From positions 146,951,266-147,015,265 of the forward strand of contig OY754329.1 of NCBI GenBank assembly GCA_963573305.1: 64,000 nucleotides of DNA, in the 5' to 3' direction. This document shows, in pieces, positions 33,581 through 46,689 of the stretch. The notes under the pieces were generated by a model. It was given only the letters and a program-made list of their open reading frames with translations. It did no database searches and was not told where the DNA came from. The DNA is from Pyrrhosoma nymphula. Taxonomy: Eukaryota > Arthropoda > Insecta > Odonata > Coenagrionidae. The position numbers were made by a program, and so were the translations under genes. Every line of letters begins with the position of its first letter. Position 1 is the stretch's first letter.

Positions 33581-36419
33581 AGTTGCTCGACCTATTTTTA
33601 ACTCATGATTGAGTTTTTTCCCACAAAATTTAACTGCAAGTTTAGAAAAATATATAAAAAATTACCACTTTAGTTTTATAGTCAGTCGAGCAAAAAAATG
33701 CCCAAGGATAGCTTACTTAGCTAGTCATATTACCTACTTTGAACAATATATATACCAGAATAAATTCACTCATGTCTAACAGTAATTTATTCATAGCACG
33801 AATTTTCAAATAAATCATTGATAAAAGAATAAGGTGCAAAAGTCATAACAGAATTAACAAATACACGATTGGTTACGTTACATTGAAATATATCAAATCA
33901 TAAATATGAACTCCTCAGCTGAAAGTAGTATGCAACAGCAACCCCCTGATCCGCACAAGTTTTGATTTCCGATCTACAGAAACACCATCCTACATTATTC
34001 ATATTGAACTGGCACTCATTTCGTCAGTAAATTTTATGCAGTGATAGTTGAAAATCCTGCAAATGTGGACAACGGATATGTTATGATGGTGAAAAATAAA
34101 ACTTTAATAACTCATACACGGTAAAGCGACCTAACAATTCCTTTGACAAAATAAAATGTAGAGACTGCCTCCGTACACTACGTCCAACTAGACTTTTCTT
34201 CTTATAGCGGTGAAACGCATCCAGGGAGCCATTCCATCCCAGCATAGTATCCAGAAACTCGGTTCCCCATCCTCGTGATTTTGCGATGCACTAAGTGCAG
34301 AACTATGTCCATTTTCTCAACGGCACGAGCCCACACTAGCCTCGCGGTTACTTCAGCCGACAGATTAGTCTAATGCAAGAAGTTCCACTCAACCACCAGG
34401 TGTCCCGTTCCCCTTTGCATCTCTTAAAAATGAATTCCTTCCACTTCCCTGTTTTTTTCACTCGTCACCTTACTCTGAATCTAGCTAGCCTGCGTTTCAA
34501 CTAAAAACACGTCGAAAGCTTTAAGAAATACGATAGTACTATACATAAAATTAAGGGAATGGAATCATTTCCGATTTGTTATCCCATAACAAAATATTGA
34601 GGATGGCTATTAAAATGTATTTCATTTACAGTTTACTTTCATAATTAACATATATCACTCATGAGAAGTAAGATCATAATAAAGTAGAGCAGTTTGCATT
34701 CACAGTTATTTTATCAAAAGGGTAGGGAAAACATTTTCTGCGCCTTAATTAGACGGAAAAGTGGAAGCTAAACATTTTAAAGTAAGAAAAAACTTTCAGA
34801 AAATCTTTGAAATTCAATGCATTTTAGGTGGAATATTGATAAATTGATATTTTCAACAAAATTCGAATGGTCATGCGTGATATGACGACCGTTAACTAGA
34901 TAAAAAAACCTTAAGCTTATATATATGACATTGGTATATAATGTGTAGTAACAATTTTAATCTATTCTTGCCTGCTGGTTTAGATCTTGTCAGTACCGAG
35001 AACACCGCAACGTAACATCAGCATCTCGCACCAAATTGATAAATTTGCTATTGAAAATCGTAAGCATTTGACAAAATGGTAGTGGTTTTAGCACCATAAC
35101 TCAATTCAAGGTATGAAAAATGTATGTTTCGTTTTCTGCGACAACTTCTCAAATGTTTGTTCGTTCATAGACTACCCAAGGTTTTCAAAGATCAGGGATT
35201 CATATTTCCTTGTAAAAGGCGCAGGCAAATCTTCCACGGAGAAAGACAGAGAGCCCAAAGAGTCTAAACTGAATGCTGGGTTCGTCTGTCGTATCAAGCC
35301 ATTTTAAAGCTTCGTGGAGATTTCGTGAAGATAATGTACGGAGAAGAGGAGCAGGCTCAGTGAAGAAAACCGCGTCTGGAAAACCAACGCTGAGAAGCTG
35401 ACTTATGTGACAATAGGCTTAAATGTCGGAAACACGTGGTTCCCTAATTGGCTACGGTCTAAAGTCGATTATAATGTGGATAACACGAGTTGGCTTGGGA
35501 AGGAGGCATACCGAAAAGGAGGCAGAAAACTCTTCGGAGCGAGCACAAGTTAGAAAACTGGAGAGATTCAAAGGAACCATGCTCCTATATGTCAGATTAT
35601 TTGGTTTATGATACAGCATGAAAGGCTTAGGTGACAAAATAATTTCATGCTTATTAAAGCCGTAAGCTGGAAGGGGTTTCCCCAAGCAAAATCTAAGTTT
35701 TTAATGTTATTTATCCTAATTCCGACCAACATTCTAGCCTTAATAATTCCCAGCTTAAGTAACCTCATTTGATATAAGAGCTTCTCCACTTGGGGTAAAA
35801 TATTGGATTAAATAAGCTTAAAAGGAATACAAAAATTGGGCCAACCTAAAACTACCCGCTGAGAAATTAGGTCGGTATGACAAATATTTTATGCCACTTA
35901 GCGTAGCGAAAATATGCCTAAGAAAAATGAGGAAGCCGGATTAACTAATATTATAAAATGCAACGAAATTGTTTTGATGTATGCAAAATATGAAGAACAG
36001 TACAGGCAATATTGACGACAATTTTTTTAAATTAGGGATTGAAACATAAATTTATTAATCCACCAACACTCTCATGACGTAAACGACTGAAAAGGAATAC
36101 CGGATCCGCCTGTTAGGTAATTGCCTCATAAATCCAAATTATTATCAAACAAGAGAATCAGGAGGAGATAAAAAAATTTCATACCTTTTCGAAAAATAGG
36201 CATTCAAGCAACTTTTGCCAAAGAAAAGTAAACTTTGAATAACAGATATAATAAGACAAGAAAAGCTAATAACATAATAAAATAAAAGAGCTGAAAATAC
36301 CGGTATATATTCCTTTCATCCGGAAGCATGTAAAATGGATACATCAACACATTTTCACGAAAATATATGAGCAAGGCGATTTAGTTTTATCTTTTATCTT
36401 CAATGCTTGTTCAATCGAT
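33581..36419. other. AT-rich non-coding DNA
   Basis: About 2.8 kb with no recognised gene or repeat. A slightly GC-richer part lies at 34150-34400 without identifiable content. Confidence 0.55.
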
Positions 36420-37000
36420 ATCGAGAGTCAGGCCCTGTGAAGGCCACCTTCACAACACAAACGCATGCATAATATTTCGGTTCAGGATATCGGGCGAGCG
36501 GTGACAGTCTTCGAATTTATTGCGGAGTGGAACTGAAAATAAAATTCGGGACGAATGCACAGAATACGAACACCTATATATAGAAAACAACTGGGACGCA
36601 CTCGGAATTCTGTAGTGGCGTTGGACATCCGCGGAGTGTTAAAAAAGAAACTCTACAAAATATTCTGAATAGCTCATAGACATTAAACTTGATGAAATCA
36701 ATTTTTATTATTTTAGCAATCCCATGCGAAACTCTGAATAATGGTAACCCGTGGGCGAGCATCTTTTCTGCCCATCGACACCTTTTCTTTCCGCGCCTTT
36801 CTTATTTAAAAAACTCATCGCCCCCAAAGCCTGAAATGCAAAACGGCACCCGGCTCCCGATTGGACTTTCACTCCATTAATTGCAATGGCGGGCGACAGA
36901 GCGGGTGTAGGGGGAGGAGTCCCCGTGGGGACGGAAGAAGAGGGAAAATGTATCAGGTGCAAAAAGGGCGAAAGCGGAAGGCCCTAAATTGAGAACAGCT
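36420..37000. other. mixed GC segment with TATA-like site
   Basis: CTATATATAG at about 36570-36580 is TATA-like and is followed about 30 bp later by GC-richer DNA. A perfect palindrome, GTCCCCGTGGGGAC, lies at 36919-36932. No convincing transcript start or coding exon is visible. Confidence 0.3.
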
Positions 37001-37239
37001 CTCGTCACCACGGGGGGCGGGGATTACCATATCTCTTTGATGCTTGCATTTATTTATCTATAAACAAACACACAAAATATAACTCCCCAAGTCTCCATAA
37101 TCTCCTTCCAACTTCCCCAAACCCACACACCACATCGCTCACTCATCGAATCGAACCCTAAAAATTTCTCCCAACCGCCTCGCTCCTTAGGCTCCGGGTT
37201 TTTAAGGCCCTTTACGACTTCGCGTGAGATGCACGGCGG

Positions 37240-37850
37240 AGATATAAAAGGTAGGTAGCATAGGAAAGCGGGAATGAAGGGCTTTTGGGCGGGGGAGTGG
37301 GAGGAGGCCTACTTTATCCGCCACGCCACAGCACGCGCGGGAGGGAGAGGGTTAGGGAGGAAAGTTTGGCATGAGAGGGGAATGGGAGGGTGTAAGGAAA
37401 GGAGTGGGGGAGTGTGGGGGAGAGAGAGGGGGTTGGATACGGGAGCGACTGTAAAGAGGGGAGGGGATGAGGGTCGGAGCCACGTTTTTTTGTAGAGGGG
37501 GGAAGGGAAGAGGGATTTGAACACGCGTGCGTGAGCCAAGGTCGGCCCCAGAGCGTGCGTCCGTGCGTGCCACGACGGCGGCGGCCTCTAGCGTGCTAAC
37601 GACGTGTCTCCGAGCGAATCGATACGACAGGGCTGCCAACCGCGGGGATTTTGAAGGATGCTCCCTCCTTCGCGGGTGGCGGTGGCGGCGATGTTTTCAG
37701 CCGCGCGGGGCTTTCGGGCGCACCGTCCTCCTCCTCCCTCCGAAATGGGAATAAGGGTTACTTTTGCCAAGGAGACGAGCTGGGGACGAGAGGCCATGAA
37801 GCAATACAACAACGAAGGCCTAATAAAAAAGGTAGCGTCCGCGACAGTAA
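37240..37850 (+). promoter_or_regulatory. candidate CpG island with possible 5' coding start
   Basis: Purine-rich DNA (37270-37520) passes into a dense CpG block (37530-37730). From an ATG at 37658 a frame of 108 codons begins MLPPSRVAVAAMFSAARGF, an Arg/Ala-rich stretch of the kind found in mitochondrial presequences and also in random CpG-rich DNA. A weak donor, AAAAAG|GTAGCG, follows near 37830. Other frames overlap it, and I do not call a gene. Confidence 0.25.
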
Positions 37851-40504
37851 TTTATCCAATGCGTGAACTTCCTCGTAAATCGGGGATAACATTTCAAAAT
37901 TTTCTAAAACGATACTTTAAGCCAGGATTCGACGCTCTTTCGTTCGCTAACTTCCTTCTGAATGTATTCAATTTCTTATTTTAGAGAAATTCATACGTTT
38001 TCCCTGTTATGCAAACATTTTTCAATATTAAGATACTATAATCTTTCAAATTTTTAAATCACGATGAATTTAGTTTGTACCATGGTTTAATTCCCTCGAA
38101 CTATTCAAACTTTTTCGAATGAAACGGCTTGCGAACTCCTGGTACGGTTTAACGGCAAGCTTCACCAATTTTACCGGTGACACGTGGTTTTACATCCTTA
38201 CTACGCTGTCATATTACTTCGTACGATGACGTCAATCATTCCTAAAAAAGTAATTTATTCTCATATTTCAATCGTTCTTCCTTCGAAGGGTTAAGATATA
38301 TCTTATTTTTCACGCTATAAAGAAACTTTTAGCATGCACAATTTTGTTGCTTCGTTGCAGCCATAGGTTTCCCCAATTCCTACAAGTTTATACTTTAAAA
38401 GACTTTTCATGTAGAAAGGTAGGACCAATTATGTGGAAGTAAAAAGAAAGACGCACTTAATTAATGTGGGGTCAACTATAAACCTTTAATCCTGCATGAC
38501 ACGGGCTCATATCTGCTGACGCAAATGATGGCGCTATGTGGGGCCAAGTCCGGGCGGTGAGATGATAAAGTCAGATTTGAGGACAACTAAGCTTTAGTAA
38601 GCGAGCCAGCAGAGAGACTGAAGTCACTAATGAGCGCTTTACAGGTAAATTATGAAAGGTTCGGTGTGAATATTAATCAGTAGAAGGAAAAAAAATAAGT
38701 ATAAATGCCAAGAAATAAAACGACAACAACAAATATTAAGGGGGTGCCATAAATTAAAGAAAGCGACACAGTTGTGAATAAGTAGAATTTTTTTATGAAA
38801 ATAGGTTTATGTGCAACGATGTGTGGATAAAACTGACAATGCCCATGAAACATTTTAATGGGCACTAGAAGCACTAAATAATTAGAAAGAGTACTGATCA
38901 TCGTCATATGTTAGTCTGAGCTTAAATATGGAGAATGGTGGTCATATTTTCAGAAACTTCCGCGAAAATAAGACGAAGGCGAGTGTGAGGCATTTGATAT
39001 AATGGTGTGAACAAAAATTCACAGAGTAAGCTGAGCGAAGATGTCAACAAACGTCTGTTTTATTTAAAATCGATTATTTTACAAGTAAATATGGAAATTT
39101 ACAGCATTATTTCTATGTAATGAAGGCGGAGATAGCATTAAAAAAACTCGGGGCGAATAGATCAAGACGCTAATCGTTGGCAGTGGAGTAATAAATTGTA
39201 TAACCACCTGCAATGAATTTTGTCATTAAAGTTTGTTTATTCCTTGACATAGTCAACTTAATATAACTTCAGCGCCAATGTATCACACTTTTCCGGATAT
39301 AAGCGTAATATATACGGCAAGGGGGGGTTAAATATTAGAGCCAATGTTATACCGGGAGATTCAATCCACGAGGAGAAGGAAAAAAACGAGTTGTTTTTCT
39401 ATGAAATTATCACCCTCTAAGAATCAAATTAGAATTGGGAAGTCGAAGTGTCAAAGAAACAATTTTTTTTCTGTAAAATTCTGAAAAGTGATTCATGGAT
39501 CACGGGCCAAGGTCCCATATTCGAATATTAGGTTGCTTGAAAGTAGCGACGGAATGGTAATTGCAAGTAAAAAAAACTAATCAGTGCTCCTCTTTGGTTA
39601 TGATGTGCTGAAAGACACGAGCGTAATCGCCATGGCGAGGAAATTCCTCATCGTTTCCGTTGGACACGGCCGCATTGACTGCGCGTCATTTCCAGTAGCA
39701 TTCACGTGAGCAATAAAACGATCGTGTGGCAAGGGCTATGAAGGTCTACAGTGCGCACCTGATTTAGAATTATTACGGAACCACAAGTTACCTCTCAACT
39801 GACTTTGATACGACTTGAGTCCGAGAATGAGCCCCTAGGTTATCAGTTAAGAACAGTGGGCACACCTACCGCTATTTAGAAAATTACGCCACTTTTCAAG
39901 GTATTAACAGGCCTGCAATGAGGAAGCTTAGCGCAACATTATGACTGCGGCCAGCTATTATTTTAGCTAAGCGCACACCCTCTATGGCTCCCGCTCCTTT
40001 ACGGCCTTTCTCGTTCCCTAATTTATTCTGACGCCTCTAACTTTAGCTGTTGGCTACAACGTGAAAGAGAAGCGCAGTTTAAAAGCACAACAGACTTATG
40101 GGGCAAATGTTTAGTTTATTTGTTTCTAAACGGCCAATTATCTATCTAAAATAAAACAAATTCACAAAGCAGAAAAGAGGTTCTGAAACATCAGGTAGCA
40201 ATCAAATCTTTCAAATTGGCTCCACAAAGGAACTAAGCCTGAGGTACTTGAGGAATACGGCTGAAATCTCTTATTCCGATGACATATTTCCTATCCTAAA
40301 AGCTTCCCATTCTCGCAAAGTTTTACTTCAGCAAGTAAAGTAATTCAGCATTTAAGTTCGTTTTGAAATTAATTATAGTACCTATATCTAAATGGAGAAA
40401 CTAATCACAACGTCACACCTACCATAGGCAGTAGGCTACAGCGGTATTTACAAAAATGTTTTTTATGGCATATCATAGAAATAAAATCGATTTAGCCAAT
40501 AATA
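37851..40504. other. AT-rich non-coding DNA
   Basis: No gene recognised. A perfect CRE-type octamer, TGACGTCA, is at 38227-38234. The segment 39630-39750 is GC-richer and non-repetitive. Confidence 0.5.
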
Positions 40505-40635
40505 ATACAATCCCGGTCAAGGCGAATGATTTTTCCTCTGTGGAATATCGCACTTATGTGCACTTGCGGGTGACTCCGTAAAGGTAACTACCGTGGCTAG
40601 TCCCGGTATCCTCAAAAATAATAATAATACAAACT
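40505..40635 (+). repeat. 5'-truncated SINE body with AAT tail
   Basis: Begins inside a B box (CAATCCCGGTCAAGGCGAAT) and continues GATTTTTCCTCTGTGGAATA, which resembles the body of the remnant at 4630-4720. It ends in an AATAATAATA tail. The A-box half is missing, as in a 5'-truncated retroposon. Confidence 0.45.
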
Positions 40636-40639
40636 GAAT

Positions 40640-40870
40640 AATCATAAACTATGGATTCAAATACAATTATTAAGGATTTCAGGCTTTCCAGACGAATAGT
40701 GACGCTGGTGATTAGATCTCGGGCTTCCAACCGGGTTAATTATTGTATGATGACCGACGTTTCGATGGAAGATTGTCCCATTACTATCAGGTTTGTCGAT
40801 GATAATCAACAGCCCAGAGGACGATGGAAAAGTCTTCCATCAATCAGTTGGTCATCATGCAGTCATTTAC
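40640..40870 (-). repeat. retroelement 3'-end remnant with inverted arms
   Basis: Arms 40746-40783 and 40823-40866 are imperfect reverse complements (ATGATGACC, GATGGAAGA, TCCAT blocks). On the minus strand the left part reads CCTGATAGTAATGGGACAAT, TTCCATCGAAACGTCGGTCA and further on AACCCGGTTGGAAGCCCGAG. That CTGAT.G...CATCGAAACGTCGG...GGTTGGAAGCCCGAG order is one I associate with 3' ends of arthropod retroelements, possibly Penelope-like. No coding part is present. Confidence 0.45.
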
Positions 40871-41359
40871 CCCATGGCAAGCTCCATTTAAATTAAATAT
40901 AGATTTCCTTTCGGATGCATAATTTATTAGGATTCGCAGGACGATTCATTAAAGTTTCACTCGTGATCAGTATCACTCAACCGTGATTCTCAATAAACAG
41001 TCTTTACAGTGTCTGAATATATTTATCATAAATATGTCATCCCGTCTCAAAGGTTTCTATCCGATAGTATTAGAATATAAGCAGAAATTATCTTTAATTT
41101 ACACAGTAGATTGAATCATATATTTCATTACGGTACTTTGTGGATCGAATAATGTTTTCAGCGTAAGTTACGTAAAGTAAGAAAACTGACGCTCATTAGG
41201 CAATGAATAATGCAACGAAATAGGTACAAATCATGATTTCTCTCTCGCACTACGAGTTGGATGTTCAATTTAGACGCTATCCTTTGATCACGGAACATTC
41301 TTGATGACGGAAAACGGTCAGAATTTAACGTACTGAGCAATCTTTAAGGATGGTGGGGG
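40871..41359. other. AT-rich non-coding DNA
   Basis: Nothing recognised. Confidence 0.5.
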
Positions 41360-42101
41360 TTGGGTGGTGAAGCAGCGGTCGGAGAGTCATTTGTACAATG
41401 CGTGATTTTCTTCGTTCTCGACGACGCAGTGAGCCGCAATTTTCCGATTAACTCGGCTCAGTTTTTCCAAGAACGATACCAAATAAAACGGGTGCATTAC
41501 GGGACGTGGGTGAGACGGGGAAGGAGAAAAACAAAACATCTCAGCGAGGGGTGGGAGGTGGGAGGTTGGAGGGAGATGGAATGAGAGAGGGAACGAAGCG
41601 AGGTCGCTCTCGGCCAAGCGGGTACAACACGCAGCGGAACACTCGCCTATCGTCTCGGCCAATTACGAGCGGTCGTCTAGCTCAAACGTCCGAGAGGACG
41701 CGCGCCGCTCTAGTTTTGTTTCATCTTTTTTTTGCAAGCAGGCACTCCGCGAGAGAGCAGGAATATTTTCCTGAACTCTTCCCAAAGCACTTCCCTACTT
41801 TTTCCCCACGGCAGGAATAAATGCAAAAAAAATAATAAAGTGAGGAAGAAGTAAATGATATCTTAAGTGATGCTGCGCTGGATCGGGTACGCGGCAAGTG
41901 TGATAATCTGAACGGGTCTCGACGGTGGAATGTATAAAAAAAGTGTTAAATGAAACATCGATTCCGATGGAAGTGATTGGGAAAGGGAAAAACAGCCATT
42001 CGAGGGGGGAGGAACATTTCGGGGATACACTCCCAAAATGCTCTCAACATCTCCTCAATTTGAGCCATCCACTTTCGAAGGCATCGAAAGGAAACGTAAA
42101 G
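41360..42101 (+). promoter_or_regulatory. candidate CpG promoter and first exon with strong splice donor
   Basis: A CpG-rich core (41590-41720) leads into a transcribable segment ending in AAAG|GTAAGC at 42101/42102, a strong match to the donor consensus. An ATG at 41967 opens MEVIGKGKNSHSRGEEHFGD and continues without stops to the donor in phase 0 (45 codons). Unspliced, it would stop two codons later. Start context (CCGATGG) is only fair. No domain is recognised in so short a piece. This is the best candidate gene start in the window, but no second exon has been found. Confidence 0.35.
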
Positions 42102-43291
42102 GTAAGCAAATAATGCGGCATAGAACACGGTTCCTCTACGGCACGCGGTTCATTTGGTTGAATCTCTTATGCATTTAACTTCCTCCGTCGATTTTGTTGG
42201 TAGTATTTTACAGAGCTCCAGCTACATCGTACAAATTCACATACTGGGAACTACCTCACCGAAGGTGCACTTAACTGTGTTATATAGCAATAAGGATTTT
42301 TATGGAAAGCAGTAGCATTTTATCGACTAAGGTATTATTATTGACGTGAGAATAAACTCGAAGAATACATTAAACTCATACTTTAGTTTATGAATTCGGG
42401 TAAACTGAAATAAAAAAGCGATATTCTCAACATACTGAAATATATCCATTCTAGCTGCTGATCATATTCAAGGATGCTTTTATACTATGGAATTCTTCCC
42501 CTTTACGAGGTCAAGGAGTCATTCAGGCCGAAACTTTATCTCTAATCCTAAAATATAAATGTGCCTAATTTTTAACACTCGACAGTGTGACCAATGTTAA
42601 CGGTTATGGCACATACTTAAGGTGAAAAAATAAATCCTTTAACCGGCGCTATAATTTAATATCTTATCCTATGAAATATTGGGATCCATTTGACGAGAAA
42701 ATATCAACAGGTTAAAAGGGAAAATAATTAATTAAAATAGGCAGATTTAAAGAACACACTTAAATAATTCTGTTCAGTGTGTTGCATATTTTATACGTAA
42801 AGTAAGCTATGGGTCACTCTTTGAAATCAAAACATTATACCAAGGATGTGGAAATATGGTTTCAGAGAAATATTCGAAATTTCTCACTTTTTCAAGCAAT
42901 TCCAGGAAATTTTTATTTCTCCCTAATTTACATGAGTTGAAAAAATACCTGTCACCATGTGTTCGCGGAGGGTCTTTATGATGTAAATTGTATCTTAAGA
43001 CAAAGACATAATTCCAGTGCACCAAGGTGGTGGCAGCTGATATGGGTTTCATGCGAAGCGGTAATAGAATAAAAATGCCCGTTTTCGAAGGCACATTCAT
43101 TTTCATTGTACATTATTCAGGAAATCCAAACCATAGAATATGAAATGAACTAAAATGATAAACCTGCTGCCAGGGAAATTCACTTTCGGCCGAAATAATT
43201 TTTGGCATTTTTGATACCTTTTTCAGTAAATATTTCGCAGATAAAGGAATAATTAAAATATGGTCAAAGTTTTGGCGAATTATGACACATA
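42102..43291. other. AT-rich non-coding DNA
   Basis: Nothing recognised. It would be intronic if the preceding first exon is real. Confidence 0.45.
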
Positions 43292-43322
43292 CACTCTCTC
43301 TCACATCTCTCTCTCTCTCTCT
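43292..43322. repeat. CT microsatellite
   Basis: An interrupted CT repeat: CTCTCTCTCACATCTCTCTC and onward to TCTGG. Confidence 0.85.
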
Positions 43323-44499
43323 GGTTTTTATGCCCAACTTCGTGCGCGGAGAACAGTGATGCAAAAGTGAAGGACTTCGTCAGTGACGGGAAGCGGAGGA
43401 AGATAAAAATATTGCTTTAATTATTCTTTTGCCTTGGTTAACAAAACTCTCAAGAGGGAATTTTAAACACATTTTACACTCATAAACCTTTGAAAAGGTA
43501 CCTAAATTGTTAATGCATTTTATATGTAGCATAAAAACAAGAAAATGGGTGAAAAGGTCGATATCTATACTACGTGCGACTATACTACGAACAAATGTAG
43601 CTAATATTAGGGTTTCTTCGAAGAGATGTTACCCGATATAATTGATAATTTAAACACCTACAACTATGTGCATAATGCCAAACAAGCTCTCACCGGGGTA
43701 TGTGGTAGGTTACGCAAGAAGTTGGGGCATCAGCTTTTGTAAGATGCTTTAGTTAAAGGATTTCTAGGTCATTGTACATAGTTCTACATTTATTGACACT
43801 GGTTTCCATTTTTTCGTTTGACCAAAGTATATGACAACAATCGCCGTGTACAATGGAAATTTACATTGGAAAACCAATGAGTTTATATAAAGCCTGGAGA
43901 AAATTACCAAGGCGAAGTTGAGCTCAGAATGATAATGCCGAAATGAGATGATCAAATTTTAAACGGCGATATACCGACTGCATCGGGGCATGATTCAGCT
44001 CTAGCTATCTTGAAGAACATTCACATGAACGCAATTTGTTTCCCATTTCTAATATATCCATATCTGATTTGCATTAAATTCCTTGCAGCATGCTAATAAG
44101 CCGGCGGCATTATCCCTTCCTCCTTTCATTCACTGAAGTAAGACGCTATTTCGTAACTTTTCAAATCTTCCACCCAAGGCCATCTTCATACTGGTAAGAC
44201 TCAGTGATGTGATATTAACAAAAGTATAAGATTAATATCAACTGACTTCATCGCATTTGCCAGCAGGCTGCCGAATGTCACTGCACACAATTGGATTTGG
44301 GATTCCCACTTAGACGTCAGTCGACAATAATTTTGACAACAAGACATTCCCCATGGAAAGATAAATACTGTACAAGTAAATTATATCATTTAGCGATTAT
44401 ATCTCAAAAACCATAAATATAACTAGAAATAATCTTGGGTTTTCGAACGATCTTTCATAAAATGGAATAGACATATTTATCAACATCTATATATTAACC
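43323..44499. other. AT-rich non-coding DNA
   Basis: Nothing recognised. Confidence 0.5.
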
Positions 44500-44535
44500 T
44501 GCCAGCCACCGCAATGGCATGCAATAGCTACCACC
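44500..44535 (+). repeat. short fragment of the LINE 3'-end-like repeat
   Basis: CCTGCCAGCCACCGCAATGG followed by CATGCAATAG matches only the core of the family seen at 11640, 21338, 31600, 32395 and 46060. Confidence 0.3.
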
Positions 44536-46059
44536 AAGCATTATTTATGGATCGCATTATCTTCAACCATTTTGCAACTGAAAGGAATCTAAATACATGC
44601 ATCCAATTGCAAGTGAAGATGCCACGAATGCTAAATAGAATAGCCGGGGAAATTAAGCCTTATATTTGAAACACTAAAAAGAGGCTTAAATTACCGTTTA
44701 CTATTTTCATATAATCATGCTTAATCGTAAAATGAGCATGTGGAATTGCAGCTGTCGTCACATAATATGTGATTAAATATTGTCTTTTTTTCATTATAAC
44801 CGCTACAACAAAATGGAGATACGTGGTTGGAATGAGGAATATATGTAGTAGGTACGTTAAAAGACTTGGAATAAACCATAGCCCAAGGTAATGTCTGGAG
44901 AAGTAGGCAGCTGACGCGAGAATTCATTCAACTGCACGGTTCGTGTACTCTACCACCGTTTGATAGAAAAAGAAAACACATGGCAAGAGTAAGTAACCAC
45001 TGCCTTCTTGGGAATGCGATCTGCATCTCGTGCGACCACTGGGTGCACGCAAGTTAAGCCTCCATTATTTCCACCCACCCGCTCCATTTCTTTCTTGAGA
45101 GAGGACCGGTCGATTATTTTAAATGTCGATCTTTCCCCGCTTCGTAATTACTCTCAACCATTTTTTTTCTCCCAGCTTCCTCCACCTCCAAAATTCTCCC
45201 AACTCCTCCCTCACCACTCAGGAAAAAAACGATAAGGTCCCAGGAAAACGATTACCAAAAAAAGTGCTACTATTATTCAATGAATTCCAAGAGATTTCGG
45301 TTCGAAAAATGAATTTAAAGAAAATCTTTCTTTTGAATTGAAATGGATGTGAAAGAGATTCGGAGTTTTAATTTCTCGAGGCTGGAATTAAATCGGATAT
45401 TGGAGCTGAATAACATGGCCGCCGGCGCCATTGATCTCGCCCGCATGCACGAACGTGAACGTATTTAAGGAGTAGACTAGTACTCAAAATTCTCAGCTTG
45501 GTTTAAAAATATCTTGGATGTTATCAAATATCATGTGCATCGACTGCCAATTTCATTAATAGATGAAAATATTTTTTAAAAATTGCAAAACGGAAATTTT
45601 TCTAGCGGTTTACACAGAAAAAATCTACAATCAGCTATTTTTGGGCATGGCATTGGAACTTGAAAATTCTTACCGGATTCACATCCCAGAGTCATATTTA
45701 CTCCCTTACCCTAACGGATTTTTCATGGTAAATCATTAAATTTCGACCCAAGAGCGTAGTTAGGTGATGTTTCTATGTATTTTTAACTACTACCTATCCC
45801 CTTAAATGGCTACAATAAAAAGGAAATCTGAATAATAGACGGAAATAGAATAAAATCTTCAGGAACAATGCTGGAGCTCAAAGCTAACGTTCACAGTTAA
45901 CCTCAACACTCAAAATGTCTGATTTTGACATCGTTGACCAAGGGAATAAACTGAATCAATTTTAAAATACTCATCTCGTGAAATAGTTTGAGACAACCCC
46001 GGCAATAAATTCAGATGAGTAAGAAAATTAAATCCCAGGCTTTGCATTCACGTCCCCAA
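44536..46059. other. mostly AT-rich non-coding DNA
   Basis: GC rises at 45000-45210 and 45400-45470. ACACATGGCAAGA|GTAAGT at 44975-44993 combines an ATG with a strong donor, but only three codons separate them. No gene is called. Confidence 0.4.
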
Positions 46060-46130
46060 TACTAGCTGCTCATTTCTCCTACCACACACCCTTGAGGTGA
46101 TTGCAAAGTACTATGTAGACGTAGATACGT
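46060..46130 (+). repeat. LINE 3'-end-like dispersed repeat, copy 5
   Basis: CCTACCACACACCCTTGAGG then TGATTGCAAAGTACTATGTA and GACGTAGATACG match the family order. Confidence 0.45.
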
Positions 46131-46689
46131 ATTTAAATACATTATCCATCACTCGATAATTAATATCAACCGTGGATTGCCGTGCTATAATTTTATTAAG
46201 TATTTTAAACGTAATTAACCGATGCTTCGACGACATGATATTCAATGACATAGCTTGACATTGTAAAATGTTTCTCACTTATTATTTTATGTAATGTAAG
46301 GAACCATGCGAAACTTCAAAATTCTTGATAGAGAATCATGACATATCTTTTGTAAATGAATTTTTTCTTGAATTACAAATACCACGCAGATAATATTTCT
46401 TATAAAATAAGGACGGTTTTCAATCATACGCACTTCGTATTTTTGTAAACTTTCTGGAATCTTCTGACACCCATAACATGAATTTGAAATTCATCACAAT
46501 GAGAGTAAACGATTTGGCCTGATTTTAAACGCTTGTCAAAATTATATAGTAGAATAGCCGATGACGAATATGAAACATTAGCACTTTGAGAGAATTGATA
46601 AAAAAACTTAAGCATAACATTCATATTTTTTTCAATTTTATGAACATACTTCTAACGATAAGTTCTCTCTACTTGTTTACTAGCCGAGG
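46131..46689. other. AT-rich non-coding DNA
   Basis: Nothing recognised. Confidence 0.5.

Noticed and set aside
44970..44995. First exon ATGGCAAGA|GTAAGT
   Set aside because: Only three codons lie between ATG and donor, with no CpG or initiator context, so coincidence is likely.
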